NCBI GenBank assembly: GCA_936920195.1
Contig: CAKZHE010000099.1
Location: 1 to 64,000, forward strand
DNA length: 64,000 bases
Source: an uncultured cyanobacterium
GTDB lineage: Bacteria > Cyanobacteriota > Cyanobacteriia > Cyanobacteriales > FACHB-T130
Direction of reading: 5' to 3'
Part shown: positions 17,392 through 26,759 of the stretch, piece after piece
Layout: every line of letters starts with the position of its first letter
Numbering within the stretch: position 1 is the stretch's first letter
Translations under genes and position numbers: made by a program
Notes under the pieces: generated by a model
The model's database searches: none
The model's input: only the letters and a program-made list of their open reading frames with translations
Told to the model about the DNA's origin: nothing

Positions 17392-20103
17392 TTAATATTT
17401 GTCGCACGTGGCGTTGTATCGGTGGATTGGCAGACCCATTTTCAAAACGTCCATACCGACTTGACTCAGCAAAACAACTTGTCCGTTTTTGAGAAGTCGT
17501 AGATGCAGATGCGGACCGCTGCTCATACCTGTGGTTCCGCACTTGGCAACGGCTTGACCTTGTTTAGCTGGCTGTCCATCCTGAACTAGGAAGCCTCCGG
17601 GCATAATGTGCATAAAGGTGGTTTCATACCCGTCTGCGTGCGTCATGATCAGCATATTCCCAGCGCCGCCAGCGTTTGGGCAAACTTTGCAGATGGCATC
17701 TGCCATTGCGACCATTGGCGTGCCTTGGGGGGCAGTGATATCAAGGATCTTGTGCATATAGCCAGCAGCGCGACCTGCTCTAGTTCCGTAGCCGTCGCCG
17801 ATGGTGGTCGCTCCCTTGGGAATAGGAAAGATAAAGCCTCCCGGTTTGAGGTTGCTGGTTTCCAGGTTTCCGCTGCCTGTGGGGAATTGCGTGACTCCCG
17901 TGCTGGTGTTGCTGCTGCTAGTTTCAGGTTTGGCAGCTTGGGGCGTGTAAAATTGCAGACTGGTTTTACCGCCGGAATGCTTGACCGAAGAGACTCGCCA
18001 TTCCCGATCGAAGGGTTCGGGAAAAATATCACCGGACAGAGCGATGATAGAACCAGGAACGATTAGCAGAGTCTCAGGGGTGGTAATCAGAGTTGCACTG
18101 CTTTCATAGCCCTTAACTCGCCGGGATTCATCAATCAGGGCTTTAGCTTCAGCTTTCCCGTCGGCAATATCAATCGCTCCGATTTCTTGGGCTGGCAGCA
18201 TGGTTATGGGATCAAGATTGCCACTGGCAACAGCGTCTTTAAAGGATGTTGTTGCTGATTGTTTGAGAAAAAAATCTGATAATTTTTTAGCTAAATCTTT
18301 ACTCGGCGGTAAGGTATCAACTTTGGGCGGTATTTTCTTTTTGCCACCTTCAATGGTAGTAGTAACTTTTGTCCCTTGCAGCGACTCTTCTTTGACTATT
18401 CTGCGGGTGACAGTGCTGGCTTTTTCTCCTGTGGTTTGGACGACGCTGGTAATAGTGGTAATCAATTTATCTTTATACCAGCGTCTTTCGCTGGTTTTAG
18501 AGACTGTTTTCTCATTTTGCCCTTGACTGGATTCTCTGACATCGGGCGGATCTTTTTCAACGAAATAATCGCCTTTATTCTCAATAGTTTTAGTGGCGGG
18601 TTGAGGGATGGGCGAACCAGCGACAGGGGGGATAGCAGCACCGCTAATCCCGCTGGTACTACCTGTTTTATTCTCGTTTTTGGCGGCGATGCTGCCGCTA
18701 GCAAGGTCGATTTGAGCTTTGCTATCGCTTGTCCCCTGGCTTGGACTGGAAACTGGTGTTGCTGGGGGCTGAGAGCGATCGCCCCTAGCCTTATCATCGA
18801 ATTGGGCTTCAATTAGAAAATCCGCAGTAACTACAAAGCCTGTAAATTTAGGACGGAGAGGCTTAATAATTAGCTTATTGCCGCTATCTTGCAGCACAAA
18901 TCCAATGGAACGACAGCAGCGGCGCAACAGTTCATAAGCGGTGATCCCGTCTTGACTGAGAAAGGCATATTTCGGGCCGCTGCCCTCCATTTCTAGGACA
19001 AGATTAAATTGGCGACAAACCATTTGGGCTAGCTGGCGCAATGTAATATCTTTGTAAGCAGAATTTTCGGTTTTTCTGGTGAGCAACCACCTAATTGATT
19101 GTCCTTGAAAAGTTGTTTTATCGCCGCCGCCCTTTTTGGAACTGGTGCTGACATGAATGAAGTGAAAGGCTTGCAATTGGTCTGGCTCAAAGCCAGTCTC
19201 AATAATAATTTCTGTACCTTTTTCTGTTACTTCAGTTTGCTTAGGAACTTCTTGGACGACGGGAGGAGATGGCGGCGGTGCGGTAGGCTGCATCGTCATT
19301 TTGCCCTCAGTCGTGTAAAAACGCAGCCGTTCTTCGTAATATTGTTTGGCTTGGGCGACTGTGGCAAAGGGTCCTTTCTTGACACCACCACCGCTATACA
19401 CACCTTGGGGTCCAATGCGATAGGGTGGCAAGCTTTCCCATTCTAAGGCGGCACGAAAAATAGCTTCCTCAATGTTGGTATTTCGACTAACTAAGTCCCA
19501 GCATTTTCTATATTTTAATTTCCAAACACAAACTAAATCTTGATCGGCGGGGGTATAACCTTTGATATTAGGATCGGCTTTTTTGGCATCGCTCCAATCG
19601 CCGCGATTGAATTGATAGCGTCCGATGTTGCCACCTCTGCCGGGGGGAGAGGGAAAGCTGTTCTGGGCAGATTCAGCGGTGAATTTGCCTCCGTAGTTGC
19701 CTTCAAAATACCCGCCAATTCCTAGCTTGTCGTGGACTTCGCCAGAAGCTAACAAATCCATGAAAGCGCGGACGTAGGGGCTTAAATTGGTGCTGTAAGT
19801 GCCTTTACCGGAATAATTACCTGGGGAAAAAGTGGTGCTATTGCCAGGAATGTTGGAGACGCTGGCGGCAGCGGCTTGAGGGGCAGCTAGGAGTTCCGGG
19901 GGAACTTGGATGCCGCCTTGCTCTAGGCTCATTTTCTGATATCTGCCACCGATTTTTAAGCCGGGATCGAAAACCGAGAATTCGCAGCGACTAGCTCTGT
20001 CATCTTCCGATAATTCGATGCTGCAATCTATTAGTTGACCGTCTCCAGTTTGAAAAGTGTCTTTGCCAATGCGGACGCGGTAAATCGGGCTGATAATTCG
20101 CAT
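17392..20103 (-). CDS. Baseplate hub with muramidase-like and M23 peptidase domains
   Basis: A 903-residue fusion. Residues 1-50 and about 305-700 resemble the gpD/gpP hub ring (DQLQAFHFIHVSTSSK, RWLLTRKTENSAYKDITLRQ). An inserted domain at about 100-270 looks like a lysozyme/transglycosylase (NIGRYQFNRGDWSDAKK). Near residues 780-885 is an M23/LytM zinc peptidase with H-x3-D (MHKILDI), the TTFMHI histidine and SGPHLHL. A Ser/Thr/Lys-rich linker separates hub and peptidase. Two wall-cutting activities on the tail tip would help the tube cross the thick cyanobacterial peptidoglycan. Confidence 0.85.
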   Translation of the reverse strand: MRIISPIYRVRIGKDTFQTGDGQLIDCSIELSEDDRASRCEFSVFDPGLKIGGRYQKMSLEQGGIQVPPELLAAPQAAAASVSNIPGNSTTFSPGNYSGKGTYSTNLSPYVRAFMDLLASGEVHDKLGIGGYFEGNYGGKFTAESAQNSFPSPPGRGGNIGRYQFNRGDWSDAKKADPNIKGYTPADQDLVCVWKLKYRKCWDLVSRNTNIEEAIFRAALEWESLPPYRIGPQGVYSGGGVKKGPFATVAQAKQYYEERLRFYTTEGKMTMQPTAPPPSPPVVQEVPKQTEVTEKGTEIIIETGFEPDQLQAFHFIHVSTSSKKGGGDKTTFQGQSIRWLLTRKTENSAYKDITLRQLAQMVCRQFNLVLEMEGSGPKYAFLSQDGITAYELLRRCCRSIGFVLQDSGNKLIIKPLRPKFTGFVVTADFLIEAQFDDKARGDRSQPPATPVSSPSQGTSDSKAQIDLASGSIAAKNENKTGSTSGISGAAIPPVAGSPIPQPATKTIENKGDYFVEKDPPDVRESSQGQNEKTVSKTSERRWYKDKLITTITSVVQTTGEKASTVTRRIVKEESLQGTKVTTTIEGGKKKIPPKVDTLPPSKDLAKKLSDFFLKQSATTSFKDAVASGNLDPITMLPAQEIGAIDIADGKAEAKALIDESRRVKGYESSATLITTPETLLIVPGSIIALSGDIFPEPFDREWRVSSVKHSGGKTSLQFYTPQAAKPETSSSNTSTGVTQFPTGSGNLETSNLKPGGFIFPIPKGATTIGDGYGTRAGRAAGYMHKILDITAPQGTPMVAMADAICKVCPNAGGAGNMLIMTHADGYETTFMHIMPGGFLVQDGQPAKQGQAVAKCGTTGMSSGPHLHLRLLKNGQVVLLSQVGMDVLKMGLPIHRYNATCDKY

Positions 20104-20511
20104 TTAACTCCCTCCCAGCAACCAATCAACTACTTTAGCTGGACTGCTGTAGCGATTAATCTGCTCTTTTGCTTGGTTAACTGCGGTTTCTGCTGCCCCT
20201 AAAATGCCGTTAATTTTACCCAACTCCTCTAATGCTTCTTTGGCATAGCCTTCTACTTGTTTGGCAGCATCAGAAATAATTGGATTAGTAACTTTTTCGA
20301 TGTCTGTCAACACTGGCGGGGCATAATTTAAAATTTGTGAGTCGTTGGGTAGTTGTAAGTTAGTGCCTGTGGGGAGATCGCTGAAAACATCAATGTGCGG
20401 ATTAAGCTTCAATAACTCATCAAATCGGGTGACATCTCCATTAAATACATGATGAGAAATACTGGCAAGGCTATCTCCGGCTTGGATTTGCAGATTTTTG
20501 GTATCTATCAA
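20104..20511 (-). CDS. LysM-like tail protein
   Basis: A 135-residue protein with an N-terminal LysM-type domain (IQAGDSLASISHHVFNGD, then LPTGTNLQLP). A helical C-terminus follows. LysM proteins between the tape measure and the hub are usual in contractile tails (gp53/gpX-like), where they connect tube and baseplate. It overlaps the upstream gene by 4 bases. Confidence 0.82.
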   Translation of the reverse strand: MIDTKNLQIQAGDSLASISHHVFNGDVTRFDELLKLNPHIDVFSDLPTGTNLQLPNDSQILNYAPPVLTDIEKVTNPIISDAAKQVEGYAKEALEELGKINGILGAAETAVNQAKEQINRYSSPAKVVDWLLGGS

Positions 20512-21407
20512 GGGGCTTTTCCTCCTTGCTTGAGAGGAATAGTAGTTATTTTACCTCCCGATTTTGCTTGCTTTCCATCCCAAACTAAAATTGTCCCAAA
20601 GCTCTTATTTTTTGCATCTGAAAGGGCTACAACACCAGTATTTTTGTCTGTAAGAAGCTTGTAAGATTTGGTCTTGATAATTGCTTGAGTTTCCGCGCTC
20701 CATTGGGAGATATTTTTTTCTAGGTATTTTTTGGCAGCGGCTGATGCTTCTTCTTTTTGTCGCTCGGTGAGAGGCATTCGCAACTGCCCGTTTTTTTCGT
20801 TAGCTGTTGCTTGCTGTTGCTGCTGAACTTGTTTTTTCTGGGCGATTTGTCCCCTGGTGGTTTGCCGGGGAATTTTTAATAAGCTGATGGAAAGCTTGGC
20901 TCTGGCTACTTCGCCATTAATCCAACCGCTTTCATTCCAATCGCACTTGGTAAGGACGCAGGGAGAAAAATCGGTTTTCCCCCATCTAAAAGCTAGTATG
21001 GGCGGGTTGTATTGATTTTTGTCAATGTTTGCTTCTAGCAAGCTTTGGATGCCATTTATCAGCGGTTGAACTGTTTTACCAAAGCAGAAAGTATCTAGAA
21101 CAATATCGCTGATTTCTAGGCTGGGACTATCAGTATTTTTAAATTGCAAATCTGGTATTTTTGCGGCTAAGGTGGCGATTTTGTCATATTCAGCCTGTTT
21201 GCTATAGTGCAAGCTTTGGGGATTCATCAAGAAGTACCACAGAGGTTTGGGAGTATTCCCAGCAATGTCATACTCTAATAAAACCGCCTCAATTCTTTGG
21301 CCTGAACTGGTGGCGCTGGGCAATTGTTTCCAGGCAGAAGAATTGTATATTCGCGGTGGCTGAGGTCTTTGGATGGCTTGAGCGCCACCGGATAAACCGT
21401 TTGTCAT
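20508..21407 (-). CDS. Tube-to-baseplate connector (CIS-tube-like)
   Basis: A 299-residue protein placed where Mu has gene N, between the tape measure and the LysM protein. Residues 35-190 resemble the N-terminal domain of contractile-injection-system tube proteins (LLEYDIAGNTPKPLWYFLMN, then a QSLHYSK segment). A Gln-rich linker and a basic C-terminal domain follow. It overlaps the tape-measure gene by 4 bases. Confidence 0.7.
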   Translation of the reverse strand: MTNGLSGGAQAIQRPQPPRIYNSSAWKQLPSATSSGQRIEAVLLEYDIAGNTPKPLWYFLMNPQSLHYSKQAEYDKIATLAAKIPDLQFKNTDSPSLEISDIVLDTFCFGKTVQPLINGIQSLLEANIDKNQYNPPILAFRWGKTDFSPCVLTKCDWNESGWINGEVARAKLSISLLKIPRQTTRGQIAQKKQVQQQQQATANEKNGQLRMPLTERQKEEASAAAKKYLEKNISQWSAETQAIIKTKSYKLLTDKNTGVVALSDAKNKSFGTILVWDGKQAKSGGKITTIPLKQGGKAP

Positions 21408-23578
21408 ATAAGTTGTCCCTGCAATTCGGCATCGAAAGCGGTTTGGATTTCGGCAACTACGGCGCGAGCGATCACCTTCAAGTCGCCAGCAGCGCCATTG
21501 ATATTGATACTGACGTTAATGGTGTTGCCACCAGTGCTTCTAGGTGCATTGCCTGCGGGTTGGAGGATGAACTCGCGATCGTTGGCTACCACTAATTGCG
21601 CTCCAGAAGGCATATTCTGGGATTCGCGATAGGCGGCGGCGAGCAAGCCATTGGCAGCATTAGGAATATGGCCTTTGAATTTGGCTACACCACCACCTAA
21701 ATTCAAATTCAACGCGGGAGCAGGCGATGCTAAAGATTCCTGGGGGGCTAGGGGGGCTGAAGTTCCAGAACCAGCACTGGAACCAAGGGGCATCGCCACA
21801 GTTGAAATACTGCCAATATTCATTCCAGGGATGGAATTTAGTTTGGAAATTGCGTCATTGATGAATTTAATAAAGCTATTGATAGCGCCGATTAAAGTTT
21901 GAGTCATGCTTTCAAAGGCCGAGTTTGCCCATTGTCCCAAGCTTTGAAATTTTTCTACCGCGAATTGCCCGATGGTTTGGAAAATTAATGTCCAACCTTG
22001 AACAACTAGGTCGATAACGTCGCCAATAACTGTGCCTAGTGCGCCGATTATAATTCCAAGACCGCCAGTAAACAGCCCTGGAATTTGAGGTACTAATGTG
22101 CCTGAAAGTGCAAAAAAAGCACCTGCCAGTGCTTGCACAATGCCGAAAATGGCTGTAATGGCGATGGTAATTACTCCATTCCAGTTAACGGTTCCAATTA
22201 AGGAAACAATATTGCTAACTAAGTTGCCTAGAAAGGCTCCGATCTGTACGCCGATATAGAAAAAGTCAACTGTAGATACAACGCTTTTGGTAAAGTTAAC
22301 GAGGTTGGATATGCCAACATTAATTAAGCTACCCAGCCCTTTGAAGAAATTGGAAATATTATTGCCGATATCGACCAAGCTAAAACTATTTAATACTCCT
22401 GTAATGCTACTACCAGCTTGATTAAAAATTACACCTAACCGCAATTGCAGGGTAGAAACAAAATATCTAACCCCGTCTTGCCAATTTGCACCTGCCCCAA
22501 TCGCACCTAAATAGGCGGTGGTATCGGCAAGCAATTTGTTGATAAATTGCAGACCTTGATTAAACAGCAAAAAGCCATTTCTGAGTATCTGCATGGGGTC
22601 AATAAATTTGATTCCAGCGGCGGCAAATAGGTTAGTCAGTTGGGTAAATAGACCGCTGCCGCCGATTAAATTATCTAAAACATCGTTGAAGGCAGCAAAG
22701 GCACTCTGCGCTCCCTTGGTATTAGGGTCGAGATCTCGCATTAAGCCAAAGATCCCACTAGATGGATCGAAAATGGTGCTTTTGAAGCTTTGGATTAAGC
22801 CATCAACTGACCGTCCTGCCTGCTGTTTGAAGTCTTGAGTAATGAATTTTTTACCAACTTCCTCAAGCAGTTTTACCCTGTCTTTGATGTTGAGATCGGC
22901 TAGAGATTTTTTGCCTAGTTTTCCTAGCCGACTTTCAATCTCATTTAGGATAACTGCGTTTTGCTCGAAAAATTGAATTTGGCGCAGGGAAGCAACTCCA
23001 GCACCGCCTAAAGCTTTGGTCAACCCCAGTTTGAGGTTGGCGATAGGGACGTTTGAAGCTGCTGCTAAAGCGCCGTAGGATTCTGAGAGAGACACTACCG
23101 AATTTTCAAATCCTTTCATGTCCAGCGCCCCTTTTAAATCTTTGAACGCTGGTAAAACGTTGTCTTGAATCCCTGTAGCTAAGTTTTTATAATCTTGGGT
23201 TGAACCAGGTAGGGCAGCCGCAGAAATGGCTAATCTTTGATTTAAACTATCAATGAAATCAGCACCCTGTTGATAACTTTGTCCAGTCAGCGAACTAAAG
23301 GTGGTAGCAGCGGTAATGTTTTCGAGTTGAAGTTGTTTGGCTTCCTCGAATTTACCATTCATAAATCCCATGCCTTGCTGCACTTTGCCAAAGGCAAAAC
23401 CAAGGAGATTAGCTTGAACGATGCCTTGGGTAATTTGCCCAGCAAGGCTGCCCATACCACCTGCGGCAGAGTTAGCATTTCCTCCCAAAGCTCCCAAGGC
23501 GCTGCCAACCCTACCAAGGGCGCTAATGGCAGCACCAGTGCTGGCACTTACTATGAGAGAAAGAAGTCTTGATGCCAT
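21404..23578 (-). CDS. Tail tape-measure protein
   Basis: A 724-residue protein with an Ala/Gly-rich amphipathic N-terminus, long helical stretches and several hydrophobic segments (about 405-540). These are the hallmarks of tape measures that set tail length and enter the membrane during DNA delivery. It follows the frameshifted chaperone gene directly; the chaperone's TAG is adjacent to the ATG. Confidence 0.9.
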   Translation of the reverse strand: MASRLLSLIVSASTGAAISALGRVGSALGALGGNANSAAGGMGSLAGQITQGIVQANLLGFAFGKVQQGMGFMNGKFEEAKQLQLENITAATTFSSLTGQSYQQGADFIDSLNQRLAISAAALPGSTQDYKNLATGIQDNVLPAFKDLKGALDMKGFENSVVSLSESYGALAAASNVPIANLKLGLTKALGGAGVASLRQIQFFEQNAVILNEIESRLGKLGKKSLADLNIKDRVKLLEEVGKKFITQDFKQQAGRSVDGLIQSFKSTIFDPSSGIFGLMRDLDPNTKGAQSAFAAFNDVLDNLIGGSGLFTQLTNLFAAAGIKFIDPMQILRNGFLLFNQGLQFINKLLADTTAYLGAIGAGANWQDGVRYFVSTLQLRLGVIFNQAGSSITGVLNSFSLVDIGNNISNFFKGLGSLINVGISNLVNFTKSVVSTVDFFYIGVQIGAFLGNLVSNIVSLIGTVNWNGVITIAITAIFGIVQALAGAFFALSGTLVPQIPGLFTGGLGIIIGALGTVIGDVIDLVVQGWTLIFQTIGQFAVEKFQSLGQWANSAFESMTQTLIGAINSFIKFINDAISKLNSIPGMNIGSISTVAMPLGSSAGSGTSAPLAPQESLASPAPALNLNLGGGVAKFKGHIPNAANGLLAAAYRESQNMPSGAQLVVANDREFILQPAGNAPRSTGGNTINVSININGAAGDLKVIARAVVAEIQTAFDAELQGQLI

Positions 23579-23755
23579 CTACTTTCGTTCCCAGGCTTTG
23601 GCTTCGGCTTCAACTGCGGCGATGTGGATTTTTACCATCAGGGCAATTTTACTGAGCGGCATTCTTTCGTACTGTTTAAGGTTGGAAAAAGAACGCCCAT
23701 TGATCCAATAAACTGCTCTGAGAAAGTTTTCCTCGTCAAATCCGATAACTTCACC
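23579..23755 (-). CDS. Tail assembly chaperone, second frame (frameshift product)
   Basis: An open frame of 58 residues with no start codon of its own at the 5' side, ending just before the tape-measure ATG. It would be joined to the gene at 23751-24128 by a +1 (or -2) shift at CTT AGG TGA (23751-23759). Paired chaperones made by frameshifting are a conserved feature upstream of tape measures (the gpG/gpGT type), and Mu itself is reported to use a -2 shift here. The site CTT AGG is also the classical Ty1 +1 slip site. Confidence 0.6.
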   Translation of the reverse strand, partial: GEVIGFDEENFLRAVYWINGRSFSNLKQYERMPLSKIALMVKIHIAAVEAEAKAWERK

Positions 23756-24128
23756 TAAGAAAGCCGTTAATGGCTTCGGAAATGCGCTGAAAGTCTGCTA
23801 CACCCAAGTTGAGAATTTGAACATGGGAACAGCCCGGTTTATCGCCCCATTGCTTGCAACAGACAGCGCCTACTCTGGCGGTTAATTCCATTTCTTCTTT
23901 ACAACCAGCGTTGCGAATTTTGCTAATATCCATTGCTTTTGGCTCTCGAAAGGTTGCTTTCAAACCGTCTCGGAGCGTGACAACTATTGAGCCATTTGGA
24001 AGTTTTTCCCAGTGTTGGGAATCTTCTTCTGTTTCTTCGCCATTGGTTTCAACTTCACCTTCAAGTTGGGGTGTTAATTCTGGTTCTTGATTTTCTGACA
24101 TGGGGGCAATTCTTTGCAATTTTGACAT
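23751..24128 (-). CDS. Tail assembly chaperone, first frame
   Basis: About 125 residues, located between tail tube and tape measure. The N-terminal third is acidic; the rest is a compact helical domain with cysteines (GAVCCKQWGDKPGC). The start is set at the ATG at 24128, just after the tube gene stop; another ATG is at 24101. It ends with CTT AGG TGA, where shifting would add 58 residues from the next frame. Confidence 0.75.
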   Translation of the reverse strand: MSKLQRIAPMSENQEPELTPQLEGEVETNGEETEEDSQHWEKLPNGSIVVTLRDGLKATFREPKAMDISKIRNAGCKEEMELTARVGAVCCKQWGDKPGCSHVQILNLGVADFQRISEAINGFLR

Positions 24129-24136
24129 GGGATTAA

Positions 24137-24562
24137 TTAGGAATAGGTAAAGGAGTCGGCACAAATGGTTAGCTTGAGCATACTGACATCGTTACTTTTT
24201 TTATCGGCCTCGAAGCCTTCTAAATTAAGGGGTTTAACACCATAAAGGATTAAGCTGGGTCCGATTGGTTCAACCCTTGGGCAATAGACGATTGGGGTGA
24301 CAGTAGCCGTGTCTTCTTGGTTTGTGCCTTCGCAATAGTTCTGCCACCAATCGATAATAAATTTATCTTTGATCGGGTCGAAGGCTTTTTCTAGATCCAT
24401 GTCGTCTAGTGTTTTGGCACCGCGAATTTTATACAGGCGATTGCTGATGCCATCGGAATAAGTTGATGAATCGGATTTTTCTTTGATGCCGGAGAATTTT
24501 TCCCAGTAGCAATCAATGCCTTTTAAAGTTACTAAAAACTGACTTTGACTGATGACTGCCAT
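24137..24562 (-). CDS. Tail tube protein
   Basis: A 141-residue protein immediately following the sheath gene, with a 1-base overlap. This is the Mu gpM position. It contains CYWEKFSGIKEKSDSSTYSDG and the beta-rich pattern typical of tube proteins. Confidence 0.82.
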   Translation of the reverse strand: MAVISQSQFLVTLKGIDCYWEKFSGIKEKSDSSTYSDGISNRLYKIRGAKTLDDMDLEKAFDPIKDKFIIDWWQNYCEGTNQEDTATVTPIVYCPRVEPIGPSLILYGVKPLNLEGFEADKKSNDVSMLKLTICADSFTYS

Positions 24563-25734
24563 TAGGCTACCCCCGCTGCATTGCTAACTTGGTCTATCGC
24601 CACTCGAATAGTTGCAATTAACATTCTTTCCAGGGTGGGAACTGGGGCGACGTATGAATCTAAACGCACAATTCCTGCCTCTAGATCGAGGGCAGGATTG
24701 TTAGATCTGTCGCACTTGTTGAAGAACGCATCTTGGGGGGATGCGCCAAAGAATGCCCCACCGTCCCAAAATCGATAGGCGATCGCGTCGGCAGTTTCCC
24801 TAATTCTTGTGAATAAAATACCTTGACCATCTACCCCACTGAAGATAATTCCTGCGTCTTGAAAGGCGTTGTAGAGGGTTCTGTTATAGACGGAAAGAAT
24901 AATTCTGGTGTTGATGAATCTGTAATAAGGATTGGCGCTACGCGATCGCGATCCATAAACTACAACTCCCAATCTAGGCAATTTTCGCAAGCAGTTAACG
25001 CCATTGGGGTTGACAACTGCTTGCTCGGATTTTTTAACTTTAACCGCCACATCTAATACCCCTCGAATTGGGTAGCGGCTACCTGCGGGGGGTTGTTGAA
25101 ATCCTTCAATTCTGTAGCGACGGAGAGCGATCGCGGCAACAGCGGCAGAGGGTGGAACTGTGTTGCCGCTCAGATCTACCACGTAAGGGAAAAAGTAGGC
25201 CAGATGCCCTCGTTCGGCGGTGTAATTTGCGGCTTCTGTAGCTGCTTCTGCGGTGGTGTCAATCGTGGCTGGCGGTCCAGAATCTACCAACGCTACCCAA
25301 TCGAAGTCTTCCTGGACGCACAAATCGTGCATGGCGGTGGCAACGGAAGTGCGATCGCTCTGCTGAGTCAAATTTTGAAATGCTTCTGGGCAGATCAAAA
25401 ATCCCTGTTCGTGTTCATCTGGATCGAAGGAATTTTGGATGGCAGCAATAAAATTTGCCGCCGTAGTTCCAGCCGCTTTAATGAAAAATAAAATGCCGTT
25501 GGGCAAATTAGCAAAATATAATTTGACGGCATTTAAACTAGGGCTGGAGCCAAACTTAGTTATAAAGTCATCGGTGCTTGTTATCTGCGTCACGCCACCA
25601 GTTCCGCTGGCAGAACTGCCGATGATGTACGTCCGATTAAATGAGGCAATTTCAGCAGGAATCACTCCCGCCACATCCTCGTAGACGTACACGCCGGGAG
25701 CAGTTAAAGCATTGATGTTTAAAGTATTGGGCAT
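24562..25734 (-). CDS. Contractile tail sheath protein
   Basis: A 390-residue sheath protein of the Mu gpL/T4 gp18 family. It begins with TAPGVYVYEDVAGVIPAEIA, has the GSSASGTGGVTQITSTDDF segment, and the C-terminal domain contains NPYYRFINTRIILSVYNRTL. A GGGAACCCTA box and a repeat precede it, so it may head a transcription unit for the tail genes. Confidence 0.93.
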   Translation of the reverse strand: MPNTLNINALTAPGVYVYEDVAGVIPAEIASFNRTYIIGSSASGTGGVTQITSTDDFITKFGSSPSLNAVKLYFANLPNGILFFIKAAGTTAANFIAAIQNSFDPDEHEQGFLICPEAFQNLTQQSDRTSVATAMHDLCVQEDFDWVALVDSGPPATIDTTAEAATEAANYTAERGHLAYFFPYVVDLSGNTVPPSAAVAAIALRRYRIEGFQQPPAGSRYPIRGVLDVAVKVKKSEQAVVNPNGVNCLRKLPRLGVVVYGSRSRSANPYYRFINTRIILSVYNRTLYNAFQDAGIIFSGVDGQGILFTRIRETADAIAYRFWDGGAFFGASPQDAFFNKCDRSNNPALDLEAGIVRLDSYVAPVPTLERMLIATIRVAIDQVSNAAGVA

Positions 25735-25750
25735 GGGCAGTAAAATGTAC

Positions 25751-25766
25751 TGCTGCTAGGGTTCCC
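25751..25766 (-). promoter_or_regulatory. GGGAACCCTAGCAGCA box before the sheath gene
   Basis: The end of GGGAACCCTA is 23 bases before the ATG at 25734. It is the same distance and orientation as at the portal, terminase, protease and effector genes. Confidence 0.6.
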
Positions 25767-25806
25767 GATTGTTAAAATCTCGATCTATCGCCTGCGGCGC
25801 TTCGTA

Positions 25807-25824
25807 TCGGACAATCCGAAGATG
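25807..25824. repeat. TCGGACARTCCGAAGATG repeat, copy 2
   Basis: Palindrome-like CGGACAATCCG followed by AAGATG, in the gap between the gp37-like and sheath genes. Confidence 0.65.
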
Positions 25825-25827
25825 GGG

Positions 25828-26478
25828 TTAAGGGTTGGGATTTTCGATGATAATTTCTCGATCTAGAACCTCGTTCCCTTGGGGATTTGAGATTTTGCCT
25901 ACTTTCACAACCCGGACTCCCGATCTAATTTCTTGGGGAATGTAGGGAGGTGCAGGAGTGCCAGGATCTAAGTTGACGTAATCATCAGGAACTTGATAGT
26001 AGGTATCAGGATTGATGGGATTATTGGGGTCGGGAAGGGGAGATGTGTAGGCGGGATTTATCCCCTCTCTGAGCAGAAAACTAACGGCAATAATAATGCT
26101 GTATATCCAGACTCCATCATCAACTTTTTGAAAGCCTTCAATCACGGGATAACATTTGCTGGGGCATCCACCACCTGCCAGGGGTAAAAATCCCGTGACG
26201 GCGTAGCGAACGGTGTCTAAAAGGGGATAGGCTCCCTGATGGCTTCGCAGATCGCTTAATTCAACCATTAGCTCGAATTCGGCGGTTTGCTCGCAGGTGA
26301 TGGGTTCAAAGCTGACGACACGAAATCTAGACCGTTTATAGCCAATCAGAATTTGGCCTCTGCGTCCTGGGGTTGGTACTTCGTCGCTGTCCCCTGGAAA
26401 CCCAAAAATGTTAACTTCAAAGGGAGCAAGAACGGCTTGAATTCTTTTGATGATGGCTATTTCAGCTTCGGCAAGCAT
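25828..26478 (-). CDS. Mu gp37-like (DUF1834-type) tail terminator
   Basis: A 216-residue protein. The N-terminus LAEAEIAIIKRIQAVLAPFE and the GQILIGYKRSRF segment are as in gp37-like tail completion proteins. The C-terminal 60 residues are a Pro-rich extension. It lies between DUF1320-like and sheath genes, the order of Mu. Confidence 0.78.
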   Translation of the reverse strand: MLAEAEIAIIKRIQAVLAPFEVNIFGFPGDSDEVPTPGRRGQILIGYKRSRFRVVSFEPITCEQTAEFELMVELSDLRSHQGAYPLLDTVRYAVTGFLPLAGGGCPSKCYPVIEGFQKVDDGVWIYSIIIAVSFLLREGINPAYTSPLPDPNNPINPDTYYQVPDDYVNLDPGTPAPPYIPQEIRSGVRVVKVGKISNPQGNEVLDREIIIENPNP

Positions 26479-26484
26479 TGGGTT

Positions 26485-26745
26485 TTATTCTCTCTCCTTA
26501 TCTTGCGCTGCTTTTTCTTCCTTATTTTGCGCCGCTTTTTCCTCTACTACCTTCGGGCTGGAAATGTCAGACAACTTTGCGAGTCCGTCAATAGCAGATA
26601 TAATTTGATAAATCTTAGGACAAGAGGAAAAATCAGTCGTTTTTTGCGCTGAAAAGGGATCTAGTATTGCTCTTGCTTGCATAGTAGCAATCAACCGCTT
26701 TTGCTGCTCTATTAAAAAGCCAGTTTCTATTTGCGGATCTTCCAT
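26485..26745 (-). CDS. Hypothetical phage protein
   Basis: An 86-residue helical protein ending in a Lys/Glu-rich repeat (VEEKAAQNKEEKAAQDKE). No family recognised. It fits tightly between the gp36-like and gp37-like genes, so it is probably translated as part of the late operon. Confidence 0.6.
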   Translation of the reverse strand: MEDPQIETGFLIEQQKRLIATMQARAILDPFSAQKTTDFSSCPKIYQIISAIDGLAKLSDISSPKVVEEKAAQNKEEKAAQDKERE

Positions 26746-26759
26746 TTCTCTGTTAAAAA

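Noticed and set aside
17608-18816. Plus-strand open frames opposite the hub gene
   Set aside because: The minus-strand frame has clear hub and M23 motifs; the opposite frames have no domains or start signals.
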